A DNA stretch of 64,000 nucleotides from an uncultured Tateyamaria sp. (GTDB taxonomy: Bacteria; Pseudomonadota; Alphaproteobacteria; Rhodobacterales; Rhodobacteraceae). The notes under the pieces were generated by a model. The model was not told the DNA's origin. It made no database searches and worked only from the letters and a program-made list of their open reading frames with translations. This document shows, piece by piece, positions 27,381 through 36,280 of the stretch (positions within the stretch are counted from its first letter, which is position 1; the number at the start of each line of letters is the position of its first letter). Both the position numbers and the translations under genes were made by a program. Where the stretch lies: contig NZ_CANNES010000006.1 of assembly GCF_947503705.1 (NCBI RefSeq), forward strand, positions 124,001-188,000, in the 5' to 3' direction.

Positions 27381-27401
27381 ACTGTGGCAACACTGTGGCA
27401 A
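27381..27401. promoter_or_regulatory. Tandem decamer repeat upstream of the 41-codon gene
   Basis: ACTGTGGCAA occurs at 27381-27390 and 27392-27401, period 11 bases, so the two copies face the same side of the helix. The position, 60-80 bases before the start codon, fits an activator or repressor site. No known regulator is recognised. Confidence 0.45.
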
Positions 27402-27418
27402 AGCGCACATATACCGCC

Positions 27419-28768
27419 TCAGGGGCAGAAAAGATCATTTCCAAGCGCGAAGACCATCAATGTCAGCACCATCGCAAGCCCCGCTGTCATAAGGATGCGC
27501 AACGCACCATCGCTGGGCGGACGGCCCGTGACCGCCTCATAGGCGTAAAACACCAGGTGCCCGCCATCCAGTGCGGGAATGGGAAAGAGGTTCAAAAGAC
27601 CGACAGCCGTTGAAAGGACAGCGATAAACCAGACAAAGCTTTGCGCCCCCTGGCTGGCCATCGTGCCCGACACCTGTGCGATGCCGATGGGCCCCGACAG
27701 ATTACAGGTGCTGATAGAGCCGGTGATCATATGCCCCAATCCTGAGATGGATCCGCTGATGATCCGCCATGTTTGGGCCACACCGCCGGTGATGGCCGCA
27801 CCTACGCCGGGGGATTCGGTTGCCGGTTCAAAGGCATTGGCACTCGCAACACCAATCCGCCACTGGGTGGCAAACCCGCCCTCGGGTTGCGGTTCGTCGA
27901 CCCGTTTGGGGGCCAGAACTTTCTCAATCACGTCACCGTCGCGCCAAACGCTAAGCGCCAGGCTGCGCCCGTCAGACCCTTCGACGGCCACCACCAATTG
28001 CCCAAAGGCATAGACCGGCTCGCCGTCCACGGCCACGATCACATCGCCCGATTGCAGGCCCGCGGCCAATGCCGCGCTTTGCGGGCTGACCGAACTGACC
28101 ATCGCGGGGCGCAGATACGGCCCCTGCACCACCTGTCGGCTGCCATCGCGCTCGACCGTGTAGTCAAAGATCGGTGTGGGCGGCAGGCTGTTCATCAGGT
28201 CGCCATAAGCGGGGTCTTCGATGCTGGGCACGGGCACGCCGTTGATCTCAAGGATCACGTCACCGACCTGCAACTCTTGCACTTCGGTGGGCATCGGGCG
28301 CAACTCGCCCACGGTCAGCGGATCGCGCGTAACGCCGTTAGTGTAGCCGACGATGGCAAAGACCAGAATAGACAGGGCAAAGTTGAACACCGGGCCCGCC
28401 GCGACGGTAGCCGCCCGCGCCCACAATGGGGCGCCGTGCATTGTGGCGCGCAAGCGCACCGGGTCGGCCTCAGCTTTGGCCATCGCCGCCTCATCCTTGC
28501 CGGATGCGGCATTGGCGTCGCCTGCGAATTTCACATAACCGCCGAAAGGCAACGCCGCGATCTGCCAACGGGTGCCGCGCTTGTCCATCCGGCTCCAGAT
28601 CACGGGGCCGAACCCGATGGAAAACACATCCGCCTGAATGCCGGACCAGCGGCCCACGATATAGTGGCCGTATTCATGGATCGCGACGATCACGCTGAGC
28701 GCCACGACAAAGAAAAAGATGGTCCAGGCAAGGCCGCCAAAGGCGGGAATGAGGGCCGCAATATCCAA
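27419..28768 (-). CDS. rseP: Site-2 intramembrane zinc protease RseP
   Basis: Cleaves membrane-bound anti-sigma factors and remnant signal peptides. The best start is a TTG (LDIAALIPAFGG) with GCAGGAT upstream, giving 449 residues; the open frame upstream is shadow of dxr. Motifs: VAIHEYGHYIVG (HExxH) in the first helix, FGGYVKFAGD (membrane-reentrant loop), two PDZ domains (around LQVGDVILEINGVPVPSIED and GLQSGDVIVAVDGEPVYAFG), and NLFPIPALDGGHL (second metal site). It starts 4 bases after the dxr stop, so the two are coupled. Confidence 0.95.
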   Translation of the reverse strand: MDIAALIPAFGGLAWTIFFFVVALSVIVAIHEYGHYIVGRWSGIQADVFSIGFGPVIWSRMDKRGTRWQIAALPFGGYVKFAGDANAASGKDEAAMAKAEADPVRLRATMHGAPLWARAATVAAGPVFNFALSILVFAIVGYTNGVTRDPLTVGELRPMPTEVQELQVGDVILEINGVPVPSIEDPAYGDLMNSLPPTPIFDYTVERDGSRQVVQGPYLRPAMVSSVSPQSAALAAGLQSGDVIVAVDGEPVYAFGQLVVAVEGSDGRSLALSVWRDGDVIEKVLAPKRVDEPQPEGGFATQWRIGVASANAFEPATESPGVGAAITGGVAQTWRIISGSISGLGHMITGSISTCNLSGPIGIAQVSGTMASQGAQSFVWFIAVLSTAVGLLNLFPIPALDGGHLVFYAYEAVTGRPPSDGALRILMTAGLAMVLTLMVFALGNDLFCP

Positions 28769-28772
28769 AGTG

Positions 28773-29942
28773 TTATCCTGCTCGTTGCTGTATCGCGCTG
28801 CGCGCCGCGTTTCTGGTGATGTGGTCCGCAGCCACGACGTTATCAAGGGTCATTGGGGCATCAATATGGCTAGGGTCGGTGTCGGTCAGAACCTGATCAA
28901 CCACCTCCGCCATGCCGGGGAAAGACAAGTGTCCCGCGATAAACCCGTCCAGGGCCGTTTCCTTAGCCGCGTTGAACACGGCACCCGACAGCCCGCCCCG
29001 CTCCATCACTTCGCGGGCAAGACGCAAGGCGGGCCAGCGGACGTCGTCGGGTGCGCGGAAGGTCAGCGCGCCGATCTGGGCCAGGTCAAGCCGTTCGACA
29101 GGAAGGCTCTTGCGGGCGGGCCAATGCAGCGCATAGCCGATGGCGTGACGCATATCCGGCGGCCCCACATGAGCCATCAGCGCACCGTCCTTGAAGCCGA
29201 CCATGGCATGGATCATCGATTCGGGATGCACCAACACTTCGATCTGGTCAGGGGACACGCAAAAATATTCCCGTGTTTCAATGAGTTCCAGCGCCTTGTT
29301 GAACATGGACGCACTGTCGATGGTGATCCGCTGACCCATGTCCCAATTGGGATGGGACGACGCCTCGGCCAGGGTGGCACCCGCCAGTTTTTCCATGGGC
29401 CAATCGCGGAACGCCCCGCCCGAAGCGGTGATGATGATCCGCTCCACCGCATCCATATCCTCACCCACGAGGGCCTGAAACACGGCGGAATGCTCGCTGT
29501 CGACCGGCAATACACGGGCGTTGTGATCCTTGGCGGTTTGCAGGATCAGGCCCCCCGCACAGACCAGCGATTCCTTGTTGGCCAGCGCCAATGTCGCCCC
29601 TTGTTGCAGGGCACATATTCCTGGTGCCAGGCCCGCCGCGCCCACAATAGCCGACATCACCCAATCGGCCGGACGGCACCCCGCCTCTGTGAGGGCCGCC
29701 TGCCCCGCTGCTGCCTCGACGCCCGAACCAGACAACGCCGCGCGCAGGTCATCCAGGCGCGCCTCATCTGCCGTGACGGCCACGTCGGCGTTCAGACGGA
29801 TCGCATCATGCGCCAACACTTCAATATTCGACGCACCGGTCAGCGCCACCACGTCATAGGCTTCTGGATCGCGCGCAATAAGATCAATGGTATTCTGACC
29901 GATGGAGCCTGTGGCCCCAAAGATCGACACCCGCCGCGTCAC
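28773..29942 (-). CDS. dxr: 1-deoxy-D-xylulose 5-phosphate reductoisomerase
   Basis: Second step of the MEP isoprenoid pathway (DXP to MEP, NADPH). 389 residues from a GTG that overlaps the cdsA stop in GTGA. Marks: RRVSIFGATGSIGQNTIDLI (NADPH site), ATLALANKESLVCAGGLI, LPVDSEHSAVFQAL, ITASGGAFRDWP, SHPNWDMGQRITIDSASMFN and EVLVHPESMIHAMV. It supplies isoprenoid precursors for uppS, encoded just upstream. Confidence 0.97.
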   Translation of the reverse strand: MTRRVSIFGATGSIGQNTIDLIARDPEAYDVVALTGASNIEVLAHDAIRLNADVAVTADEARLDDLRAALSGSGVEAAAGQAALTEAGCRPADWVMSAIVGAAGLAPGICALQQGATLALANKESLVCAGGLILQTAKDHNARVLPVDSEHSAVFQALVGEDMDAVERIIITASGGAFRDWPMEKLAGATLAEASSHPNWDMGQRITIDSASMFNKALELIETREYFCVSPDQIEVLVHPESMIHAMVGFKDGALMAHVGPPDMRHAIGYALHWPARKSLPVERLDLAQIGALTFRAPDDVRWPALRLAREVMERGGLSGAVFNAAKETALDGFIAGHLSFPGMAEVVDQVLTDTDPSHIDAPMTLDNVVAADHITRNAARSAIQQRAG

Positions 29943-30733
29943 AGCACGCCCCCGGGAAACCCCACGACCTGGCCCAGCATCAGCAAGAACACCGACGCGC
30001 CCAGCATCCCATCAAAGCGATCCAACACACCACCGTGGCCCGGGATCAGGTCCGAACTGTCCTTGACGCCCATCTTGCGCTTCAGCGCGCTTTCGGAAAT
30101 GTCGCCCATCTGGCTGGCCATAGACAGCGCAACGGATACCCCGATCAGTTGCAGGCTGGCCTCGGTGTTGATGGCAAAGATGGCCCCGACAATGCCTGCC
30201 CCGATCCAGCCAGCCACCGTGCCTGACCATGTTTTCTTGGGGCTGACACGGGGCCAGAATTTGGGCCCACCAATCATGCGCCCAGCAAAATAGCCCACTA
30301 CATCCGTGACCACGACCACCAGAACCAGCCACACCATCCAGCCAAAACCCAGATCGTCACGCACATTCATCATGCCAAAACCCGCCATCAGTATCAGCAC
30401 GGTAAAGGTCATGTATGTCGCGCGGTTCCGCTCCAACTGTCCAAAGCCGACCATCGCGGGCGCCAACAACAAAGGCAGGGCAAAGCCTGTCGGCAAATAG
30501 ATGGCCAACAGCAGAGCCGCGCCCGAAACAGCGCCCAATTGCAAGGCCAGCGGGCGGTTCAGGGGCACCAACATGCGCGCCAATTCCCAAACCATTAACC
30601 CGCAGACCAGCGACACCAGCACATGAAAGACGTCCCCGCCCATCCATATGCCCCAAACGCCCACCAGCACCATGATCAGGCCAGACCCCATGCGCGTGGC
30701 CAGGTCAGACCATTTTTCGGGTTTCTCGCTCAT
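29939..30733 (-). CDS. cdsA: Phosphatidate cytidylyltransferase
   Basis: Makes CDP-diacylglycerol for phospholipids in the inner membrane. 264 residues from the ATG giving MSEKPEKWSDLATRMGSGLI; about seven membrane helices. The C-terminal signature is SQMGDISESALKRKMGVKDS followed by DLIPGHGGVLDRFDGMLGA, carrying the acidic metal ligands; GRMIGGPKFWPRVSPKKTWS precedes it. The start overlaps the uppS stop in ATGA and the stop overlaps the dxr start. Confidence 0.96.
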   Translation of the reverse strand: MSEKPEKWSDLATRMGSGLIMVLVGVWGIWMGGDVFHVLVSLVCGLMVWELARMLVPLNRPLALQLGAVSGAALLLAIYLPTGFALPLLLAPAMVGFGQLERNRATYMTFTVLILMAGFGMMNVRDDLGFGWMVWLVLVVVVTDVVGYFAGRMIGGPKFWPRVSPKKTWSGTVAGWIGAGIVGAIFAINTEASLQLIGVSVALSMASQMGDISESALKRKMGVKDSSDLIPGHGGVLDRFDGMLGASVFLLMLGQVVGFPGGVL

Positions 30734-31404
30734 GGTTTGACCCCTCCGAACCGGCGATCGCGCCCGCCATAGTTCTCGCACAGCGCGGTGAATTCCGCGC
30801 GCCCGAAATCCGGCCAGAGCGTGTCGATAAACTCGTATTCCGCATACGCCGATTGCCACAGCAGAAAGTTGGAAATGCGGGCCTCGCCGCTGGTGCGAAT
30901 GACCAGGTCAGGATCTGGTAAAACATAAGTATCCAAATACTTTGGAAGCGTTTCTTCATCCACCGTTTCCGGATCCAGCTTGCCCGACGCCACGTCTTCG
31001 GCCAGCCGTTTGGTGGCGCGCGCCACCTCGTCGCGGCCGCCATAGTTCAGGGCAATGGTCAGATGCACGCTGGTATTGTGCGCGGTCAGCGCCTCCAACT
31101 CGTCCATGAGCGCGATCAGTTTTTTGTCCAACCGCACCCGATCTCCAATGAACCGCACACGCGCGCCGAATTCGTTCAGCGCGCGGGCCTCTTTGGTGAT
31201 GTAGCGGCGAAAAAGGCTCATCAGGCCCGCAACCTCGACCTGGGTGCGTTTCCAGTTCTCGGTCGAGAAGGCAAAGATCGTCAGATATTCGACACCGATA
31301 TCGGGACAGGTTTCCACCACTTCGCGGACCCGGCGGGCACCGGCATGGTGACCAAACAGGCGCGGCCGCCCCCGTTGCGTCGCCCAACGGCCATTGCCGT
31401 CCAT
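30730..31404 (-). CDS. uppS: Undecaprenyl diphosphate synthase, start codon unclear
   Basis: Cis-prenyltransferase making C55-PP, the peptidoglycan and O-antigen lipid carrier. Marks: MDGNGRWATQRGRPRLFGHH, LTIFAFSTENWKR, LTIALNYGGRDEVARA, DPDLVIRTSGEARISNFLLW and EYEFIDTLWPDF. The only ATG places the catalytic Asp at residue 2 and loses the conserved strand GPRHVAII, which is encoded directly upstream in frame. Reading back from the ATG there is no ATG, GTG or TTG before an in-frame TAA at 31471-31473. An ATC at 31449 with AAGGAT six bases ahead is the best physical start. Before the TAA the same frame has an ATG at 31515 with GGAG upstream. Coordinates use the conventional ATG only. Confidence 0.9.
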   Translation of the reverse strand: MDGNGRWATQRGRPRLFGHHAGARRVREVVETCPDIGVEYLTIFAFSTENWKRTQVEVAGLMSLFRRYITKEARALNEFGARVRFIGDRVRLDKKLIALMDELEALTAHNTSVHLTIALNYGGRDEVARATKRLAEDVASGKLDPETVDEETLPKYLDTYVLPDPDLVIRTSGEARISNFLLWQSAYAEYEFIDTLWPDFGRAEFTALCENYGGRDRRFGGVKP

Positions 31405-31574
31405 AATGATGGCGACGTGACGCGGGCCGGTATGTGCGGGGTCAGCGATGGTGTGATCCTTGGGGTTGTTTTACGAAAAAACGTCGCTGGCAGAAATGTG
31501 GTCAACCGTTTCCATCCGGGGCTCCGCCCTTCCACAGGCAGAAAAGGCCCCCGGACGTTTTCCAATCAGGCCTG

Positions 31575-32138
31575 TTAGACCTGCATGATCTCGGCTTGTT
31601 TGGTTTCAAGCGCTGCATCAATCCCCTTGATGGCCGCGTCGGTCATATCCTGAACCTCGCCTTCCCACAGCTTCTGGTCATCCTCGGACATACCGTCAGC
31701 CTTGGCCTTCTTGATCTGGTCCATGCCGTCGCGGCGCACATTGCGGATACTCACGCGGGCGTTTTCAGCATAGCTTCCCGCGACCTTGGTCAATTCGCGG
31801 CGGCGCTCTTCGTTCAGTTCGGGGATGGGCAGCATGATGATGGTGCCGTTGAGCTGCGGATTGATGCCCAACCCGCTTTCACGGAGCGCCTTTTCCACCT
31901 TGTTCACAAGGCCCTTGTCCCAGACGTTGATGGTCACCATGCGCGGTTCCGGCACGTTGACGGTGCCCACCTGGTTGATCGGCGTCATGGAGCCGTAGGC
32001 ATCCACCATCACCGGCTCAAGCATGGAAGCCGACGCACGGCCCGTGCGCAGCGAGGCAAATTCGGTCTTGAGGTTCACCATTGCGCCGTCCATGCGGCGC
32101 TGAAGGTCGTCTGTATCCAGCATGAAGTCGTCTGACAT
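31575..32138 (-). CDS. frr: Ribosome recycling factor
   Basis: Splits post-termination ribosomes with EF-G. 187 residues, the normal length. Marks: [60 protein letters not shown] with the hinge region, and [20 protein letters not shown] in the long helical arm. It follows pyrH on the same strand, with about 100 bases between that show no gene. About 100 bases also separate it from the start region of uppS. Confidence 0.97.
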   Translation of the reverse strand: MSDDFMLDTDDLQRRMDGAMVNLKTEFASLRTGRASASMLEPVMVDAYGSMTPINQVGTVNVPEPRMVTINVWDKGLVNKVEKALRESGLGINPQLNGTIIMLPIPELNEERRRELTKVAGSYAENARVSIRNVRRDGMDQIKKAKADGMSEDDQKLWEGEVQDMTDAAIKGIDAALETKQAEIMQV

Positions 32139-32240
32139 GCGTTTTCCCCGTATTCATTATGTGGACGATGGCCGGTTTTCACCCGGTATAAATCATCGCA
32201 GGTGCGGATGGCCAGCAGGAGTTGTGCAGGCCTTGCTTAG

Positions 32241-32969
32241 TCAGCCCTGCACCCGTGTGTAAGTTCCCTCGCCCGCCAGAATGCCCCGGAACCCGCCGGG
32301 CTCATCCAGCGAGAAGACGATGATGGGAAGGTTGTTGTCGCGGGCAAGCGCGATGGCGCTGGCATCCATCACGCCCAGACGCTTGGCCAACACGTCATCA
32401 TAACTGACCGTGTCATAACGCACCGCGTCGTCGTGCTTGGCCGGGTCTTTGTCATAGACGCCGTCGACCTTGGTGCCTTTGAAAATCGCTTCGCAGGACA
32501 TTTCGTTGGCTCTCAGGGTCGCCGCCGTGTCGGTGGTGAAGTACGGATTGCCCGTCCCGGCGGCAAAGATGCAGACCCGCTTTTTCTCTAGATGGCGCAC
32601 GGCGCGGCGGCGTATATAGGGCTCGGCCACCTCGTTCATGGTGATGGCGCTGATCACGCGGGTGTGGATTTTCAGGCCCTCAAGCGCCGATTGCATCGCC
32701 AGCGCATTCATGACCGTTGCAAGCATCCCCATATAGTCGGCGGTTGTCCGCTCCATGCCCTGGGCAGATCCTTGCAGCCCGCGAAAGATATTGCCGCCAC
32801 CGATGACCATGCAAATCTCGACGCCCATATCGTGGACGGATTGGACTTCTCGGGCAATCCGTTCGACGGTTGGCGGGTGCAGGCCGAACCCCTGGTCGCC
32901 CATCAAAGCCTCGCCCGAAATCTTCAGCATGACCCGTTTGAAAGTAGCTCCGGTGTCTGTCTCGACCAT
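32241..32969 (-). CDS. pyrH: UMP kinase
   Basis: Phosphorylates UMP to UDP, with allosteric control by GTP and UTP. 242 residues from the ATG giving [20 protein letters not shown], preceded by GGGGGAC. Marks: [69 protein letters not shown] and [20 protein letters not shown]. It heads the minus-strand cluster and is divergent from miaA; rpsB and tsf, often upstream of pyrH, are not next to it here. Confidence 0.97.
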   Translation of the reverse strand: MVETDTGATFKRVMLKISGEALMGDQGFGLHPPTVERIAREVQSVHDMGVEICMVIGGGNIFRGLQGSAQGMERTTADYMGMLATVMNALAMQSALEGLKIHTRVISAITMNEVAEPYIRRRAVRHLEKKRVCIFAAGTGNPYFTTDTAATLRANEMSCEAIFKGTKVDGVYDKDPAKHDDAVRYDTVSYDDVLAKRLGVMDASAIALARDNNLPIIVFSLDEPGGFRGILAGEGTYTRVQG

Positions 32970-33042
32970 GGCGTGTCCCCCGCTCTTTGATATTGCGCGC
33001 AACCTGTCCTAAAACGGCCCGGTTTTCAATGGACAGAACCAC

Positions 33043-33924
33043 ATGATTGCCGACCTGATCGCATCTTTGCGCCCCGACGCGCCCGTTCTGATTGCCGGGC
33101 CGACTGCGTCTGGCAAATCCGCGCTGGCGCTGGCCATCGCCGAGGCGCAGGGCGGTGTCATCGTAAATGCAGATGCAAGCCAGGTTTATGACTGTTGGCG
33201 GGTGCTCACGGCCCGCCCCTCAGCCCAAGAAGAGGCGCGCGCACCGCATCGGCTTTATGGGCACCTGCCCTATGACGCGCCCTATTCCACCGGGCACTGG
33301 CTGCGCGAGGTTGCGCCCATTCTTGGTACCGAACGAGCCATCTTTGTGGGCGGCACGGGCCTCTACTTTACCGCGCTGACCGAAGGGCTTGCCGAAATAC
33401 CGGCCACACCTGCCGCTGTGCGGACGCAAGCCGACGCGATGGACCTCAATGACATGCGTGACGCACTCGACGCGTCGACGGCCAAGCGCATCGACCTGGC
33501 CAATCGCGCCCGGGTGCAACGCGCCTGGGAGGTTCTGCACGCCACAGGCCGGGGCCTTGCCGATTGGCAGGACGACAAGACCGAGGCGATCCTGCCGCGT
33601 GGCAGCTATACCGGCATCGTCATGGACAGCCCCAAGGATTGGCTAACCCCGCGCATCGAACAGCGCTTTGCCCAGATGCTGGATCAAGGGGGGCTGGAAG
33701 AGGCACGCACCATGCAAGACCGCTTTGACCACGGGCTGCCATCGTGTCGCGCCATCGGGGTGGCAGAGGCGATGGGTGTGCTTAATCAAACCCTGTCGCG
33801 CGCCCAAGCAATTGAGGCCGCCACCATCGCCACCCGGCGCTATGCCAAACGGCAACGGACCTGGTTTCGCGCTCGGATGGGCGACTGGCACTGGGTCCCC
33901 TCTGCAACGCTTGCCGAAAAATGA
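33043..33924 (+). CDS. miaA: tRNA dimethylallyltransferase MiaA
   Basis: Adds a dimethylallyl group to A37 of UNN-reading tRNAs, using DMAPP from the MEP pathway. 293 residues. Marks: [20 protein letters not shown] (P-loop), [55 protein letters not shown] and [15 protein letters not shown]. It shares a 73-base divergent promoter region with pyrH. Confidence 0.96.
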   Translation: MIADLIASLRPDAPVLIAGPTASGKSALALAIAEAQGGVIVNADASQVYDCWRVLTARPSAQEEARAPHRLYGHLPYDAPYSTGHWLREVAPILGTERAIFVGGTGLYFTALTEGLAEIPATPAAVRTQADAMDLNDMRDALDASTAKRIDLANRARVQRAWEVLHATGRGLADWQDDKTEAILPRGSYTGIVMDSPKDWLTPRIEQRFAQMLDQGGLEEARTMQDRFDHGLPSCRAIGVAEAMGVLNQTLSRAQAIEAATIATRRYAKRQRTWFRARMGDWHWVPSATLAEK

Positions 33925-33993
33925 CTATTTCCGCTTAGCTGCTCGAATTTTCCATGCAAAAATGGGATTGAGTTGATCAAAGCGAACATTGTC

Positions 33994-34812
33994 ATGTCTT
34001 TGCCACCCATCCACGTCTCTACACTGTCGCAATGGACAGGCGGTCAGGATTGGCGTCTGACGCTGGCCCATGATCGGCCTGCGCATCTGCTGATCTGGAT
34101 CACACGGGGCCAGGGTCGGTTGCTTTTGAATGGAACGCGGCGCGGTGTAGGGACGAATAATGCGATCTCTGTACCGCCTCACACGCTCTTTGCATTGGAC
34201 CTGGGGCGACAAAGCATGGGGCAAGTCGTCGTGATCCCCGACGGGACCGACGTGCGCCTGCCCACCGGTCCACGCCAATTGCGGCTGCGCGACAACACGG
34301 CGATTTCGGAACTGGCAGCTTTGTTCGAAGTGGCGCAGCGCGAGGTGAGCCATCCGCGCCCCCTGTCCCAGGACGCGATGGATGCGCATGTCGCGCTGAT
34401 GTCGGTCTGGCTGCGCCGTCAGATTGCCGAGCCGGAACATCTGCCCTTGGCGATGAACGCCGCCGCCCGACTGAGCGCCGCATTCTGCGCCCGGGTCGTC
34501 GATCATCACCGCGAGGGCCTGTCGATGGCCGATCATGCCGCCGCACTCGACGTGACGCCCACACACCTGACGCGCGCCTGCAAGGCGGCCACGGGCAAAA
34601 CGGCCGCCGATCTGCTGACCGAGCGGGTGCTTTATGCCGCGCGGGTCGCATTGATTGAAACGACCGTGCCCGTTCAGGATGTGGCGCGCCATCTGGGCTT
34701 TGGATCGGCGGCTTACTTTACCCGGTTCATGCAGCAACATACCGGGCAAACCCCGACTGCCCTGCGCCGCAGCGCCGGACCAGAGGGCAACACATTGCGC
34801 CGCCAAAACTGA
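33994..34812 (+). CDS. AraC-family transcriptional regulator
   Basis: 272 residues from the ATG; a TTG seven codons upstream is possible. The N-terminal ligand domain is cupin-like (AHLLIWITRGQGRLLLNGTR, then ISVPPHTLFALDLGR). The C-terminal double helix-turn-helix is LSMADHAAALDVTPTHLTRA and VQDVARHLGFGSAAYFTRFM, ending QHTGQTPTALRR, the AraC signature. It precedes the peptide-type ABC operon on the same strand by 367 bases and is a natural candidate for its regulator. The gap contains repeated sites that could be its targets. Confidence 0.88.
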   Translation: MSLPPIHVSTLSQWTGGQDWRLTLAHDRPAHLLIWITRGQGRLLLNGTRRGVGTNNAISVPPHTLFALDLGRQSMGQVVVIPDGTDVRLPTGPRQLRLRDNTAISELAALFEVAQREVSHPRPLSQDAMDAHVALMSVWLRRQIAEPEHLPLAMNAAARLSAAFCARVVDHHREGLSMADHAAALDVTPTHLTRACKAATGKTAADLLTERVLYAARVALIETTVPVQDVARHLGFGSAAYFTRFMQQHTGQTPTALRRSAGPEGNTLRRQN

Positions 34813-35179
34813 CGGCAAAGCAGGCAATGTCGTAAATGCGATAACCAAATGTCGCAAACAGGCGACGATTCATCCACGCTCACCGTTGACCTGTGGCTTT
34901 ATCTGTTGCCTCATGGACCTATCGTAATTTTTGAGACAGTCAGTCCATCCCGATTGCACCAGCGCGCAGGTGGCAGGACTGACGGAAAAGGATGGGGACA
35001 ACGCACCAGGGGCCACTCCTTTGGGGCGCACCAAGGCAAAACCAAGCACGACACGAAAAATCAGCAAAACGAACTGCGGCCCGGGCATCCGGGCGTCAAA
35101 AAATGTGAGGCCCACCAAATGAGGCCCGCACACTCACCGGCAGGAAACTCTGCCACAAGCCACCCAACAGGGGCGACAT
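34813..35179 (+). promoter_or_regulatory. 367-base gap before the ABC operon, with candidate operator repeats
   Basis: No convincing gene. AATGTCG occurs at 34826-34832 and 34848-34854, 22 bases apart (two helical turns), the spacing style AraC-type dimers like; AAATGCG lies between. GTCGC-AAACAG-GCGAC (34851-34866) is an inverted repeat overlapping the second copy. The rest is unremarkable up to the permease start, which has a weak GGGGCG site. Short ORFs here have no recognisable content. Confidence 0.4.
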
Positions 35180-36265
35180 ATGGGACTATTCATTCTTAGA
35201 CGACTGGGCGTGATGATATTGACGGCCTTATGCCTGACATTCCTCGTCTTCTTTCTGACCAACCTCTATCCAAACCTTGAAAAACTGGCCAAGACCCAAG
35301 GCAACTTCCGCATGTCCGAAGAGGAAGTGCAAAGTTGGCTTGAGCCGCGCGGCTTTACCGATCCGATGTTGATCAAATATGGCCGCTGGCTGGGCGTTGT
35401 GCCCGGTTGGGTCAACGAGGACGAAGACGGAACTGTAACTGGCAAATGCTTTGCCCCCAACACACCCGAGGACGAACGCTCCAGCTTTTGTGGCGTTATC
35501 CAGGGCGATTGGGGCTATTCGCTGGTGTTCAAGGATGATGTCGGCGGTCTGGTGATGACGCGGTTGGCGGCCACAGGCAAGCTGATGGGCTTTGTTCTGT
35601 TACTGATGGTGCCGCTGTCGTTGATCGTTGGGGTGCTGGCGGGCATGCGCGAAGGCTCGGGGCTTGACCGGTCACTCTCGACCTTCTCGATCGCCACAAC
35701 TGCCACACCTGAATACGTGTCGGGGGTTGTGTTCATTGCTCTGCTGGCCTCGTCCAAGTTCGGGGTCTCACCGCTTTTGGCGGAATGGGGCTGGATCGAG
35801 GGCAAAACGCTCTTTTCCGGGTCGGCCACCAAGGCCATTGACGACGCGACCTTTGCCAACTTCACCCTGCCGGTGCTGACCATTGCCCTTTATGGCATGG
35901 GCTATATCGCGCGGATGACGCGAGCCTCCATGACCGAGGTGATGACGGCGCAATACATCCGCACTGCGCGACTCAAGGGAGTAAGCTTTGGCAACATCGT
36001 GATGAAACACGCGCTGCGCAACGCGCTGATCGCGCCGTTCACGGTGATCATGCTACAAATCCCGTGGCTCTTGAATGGGGTCGTGATTGTCGAGACGCTC
36101 TTTAACTACAAGGGCTTTGGCTGGCTGCTGGTGCAGGCGGCAGGCAACAATGACATCGAACTTCTGTTGGCCGTCTCGGTCGTCTCTGTGGTCGTGGTGC
36201 TGATCACGCAGCTGATATCGGATATCGGCTACGTCTTCCTCAACCCACGCATCCGCATTTCTTAA
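35180..36265 (+). CDS. Peptide/opine-type ABC transporter permease (DppB-like)
   Basis: Inner-membrane permease of 361 residues. Opens FILRRLGVMILTALCLTFLV, then a long extracytoplasmic insertion (about residues 30-120, with two Cys) ending at VIQGDWGYSLVF, where DppB/OppB proteins carry a DxGxS motif. Five more helices follow. The EAA loop contacting the ATPase is SMTEVMTAQYIRTARLKGVS. VVIVETLFNYKGFGWLLVQA is a family mark. It heads a three-gene operon; substrate class (peptides, opines or similar) is by family only, as no binding protein is next to it. Confidence 0.87.
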   Translation: MGLFILRRLGVMILTALCLTFLVFFLTNLYPNLEKLAKTQGNFRMSEEEVQSWLEPRGFTDPMLIKYGRWLGVVPGWVNEDEDGTVTGKCFAPNTPEDERSSFCGVIQGDWGYSLVFKDDVGGLVMTRLAATGKLMGFVLLLMVPLSLIVGVLAGMREGSGLDRSLSTFSIATTATPEYVSGVVFIALLASSKFGVSPLLAEWGWIEGKTLFSGSATKAIDDATFANFTLPVLTIALYGMGYIARMTRASMTEVMTAQYIRTARLKGVSFGNIVMKHALRNALIAPFTVIMLQIPWLLNGVVIVETLFNYKGFGWLLVQAAGNNDIELLLAVSVVSVVVVLITQLISDIGYVFLNPRIRIS

Positions 36266-36280
36266 GGGAGGGCCAGAGAT

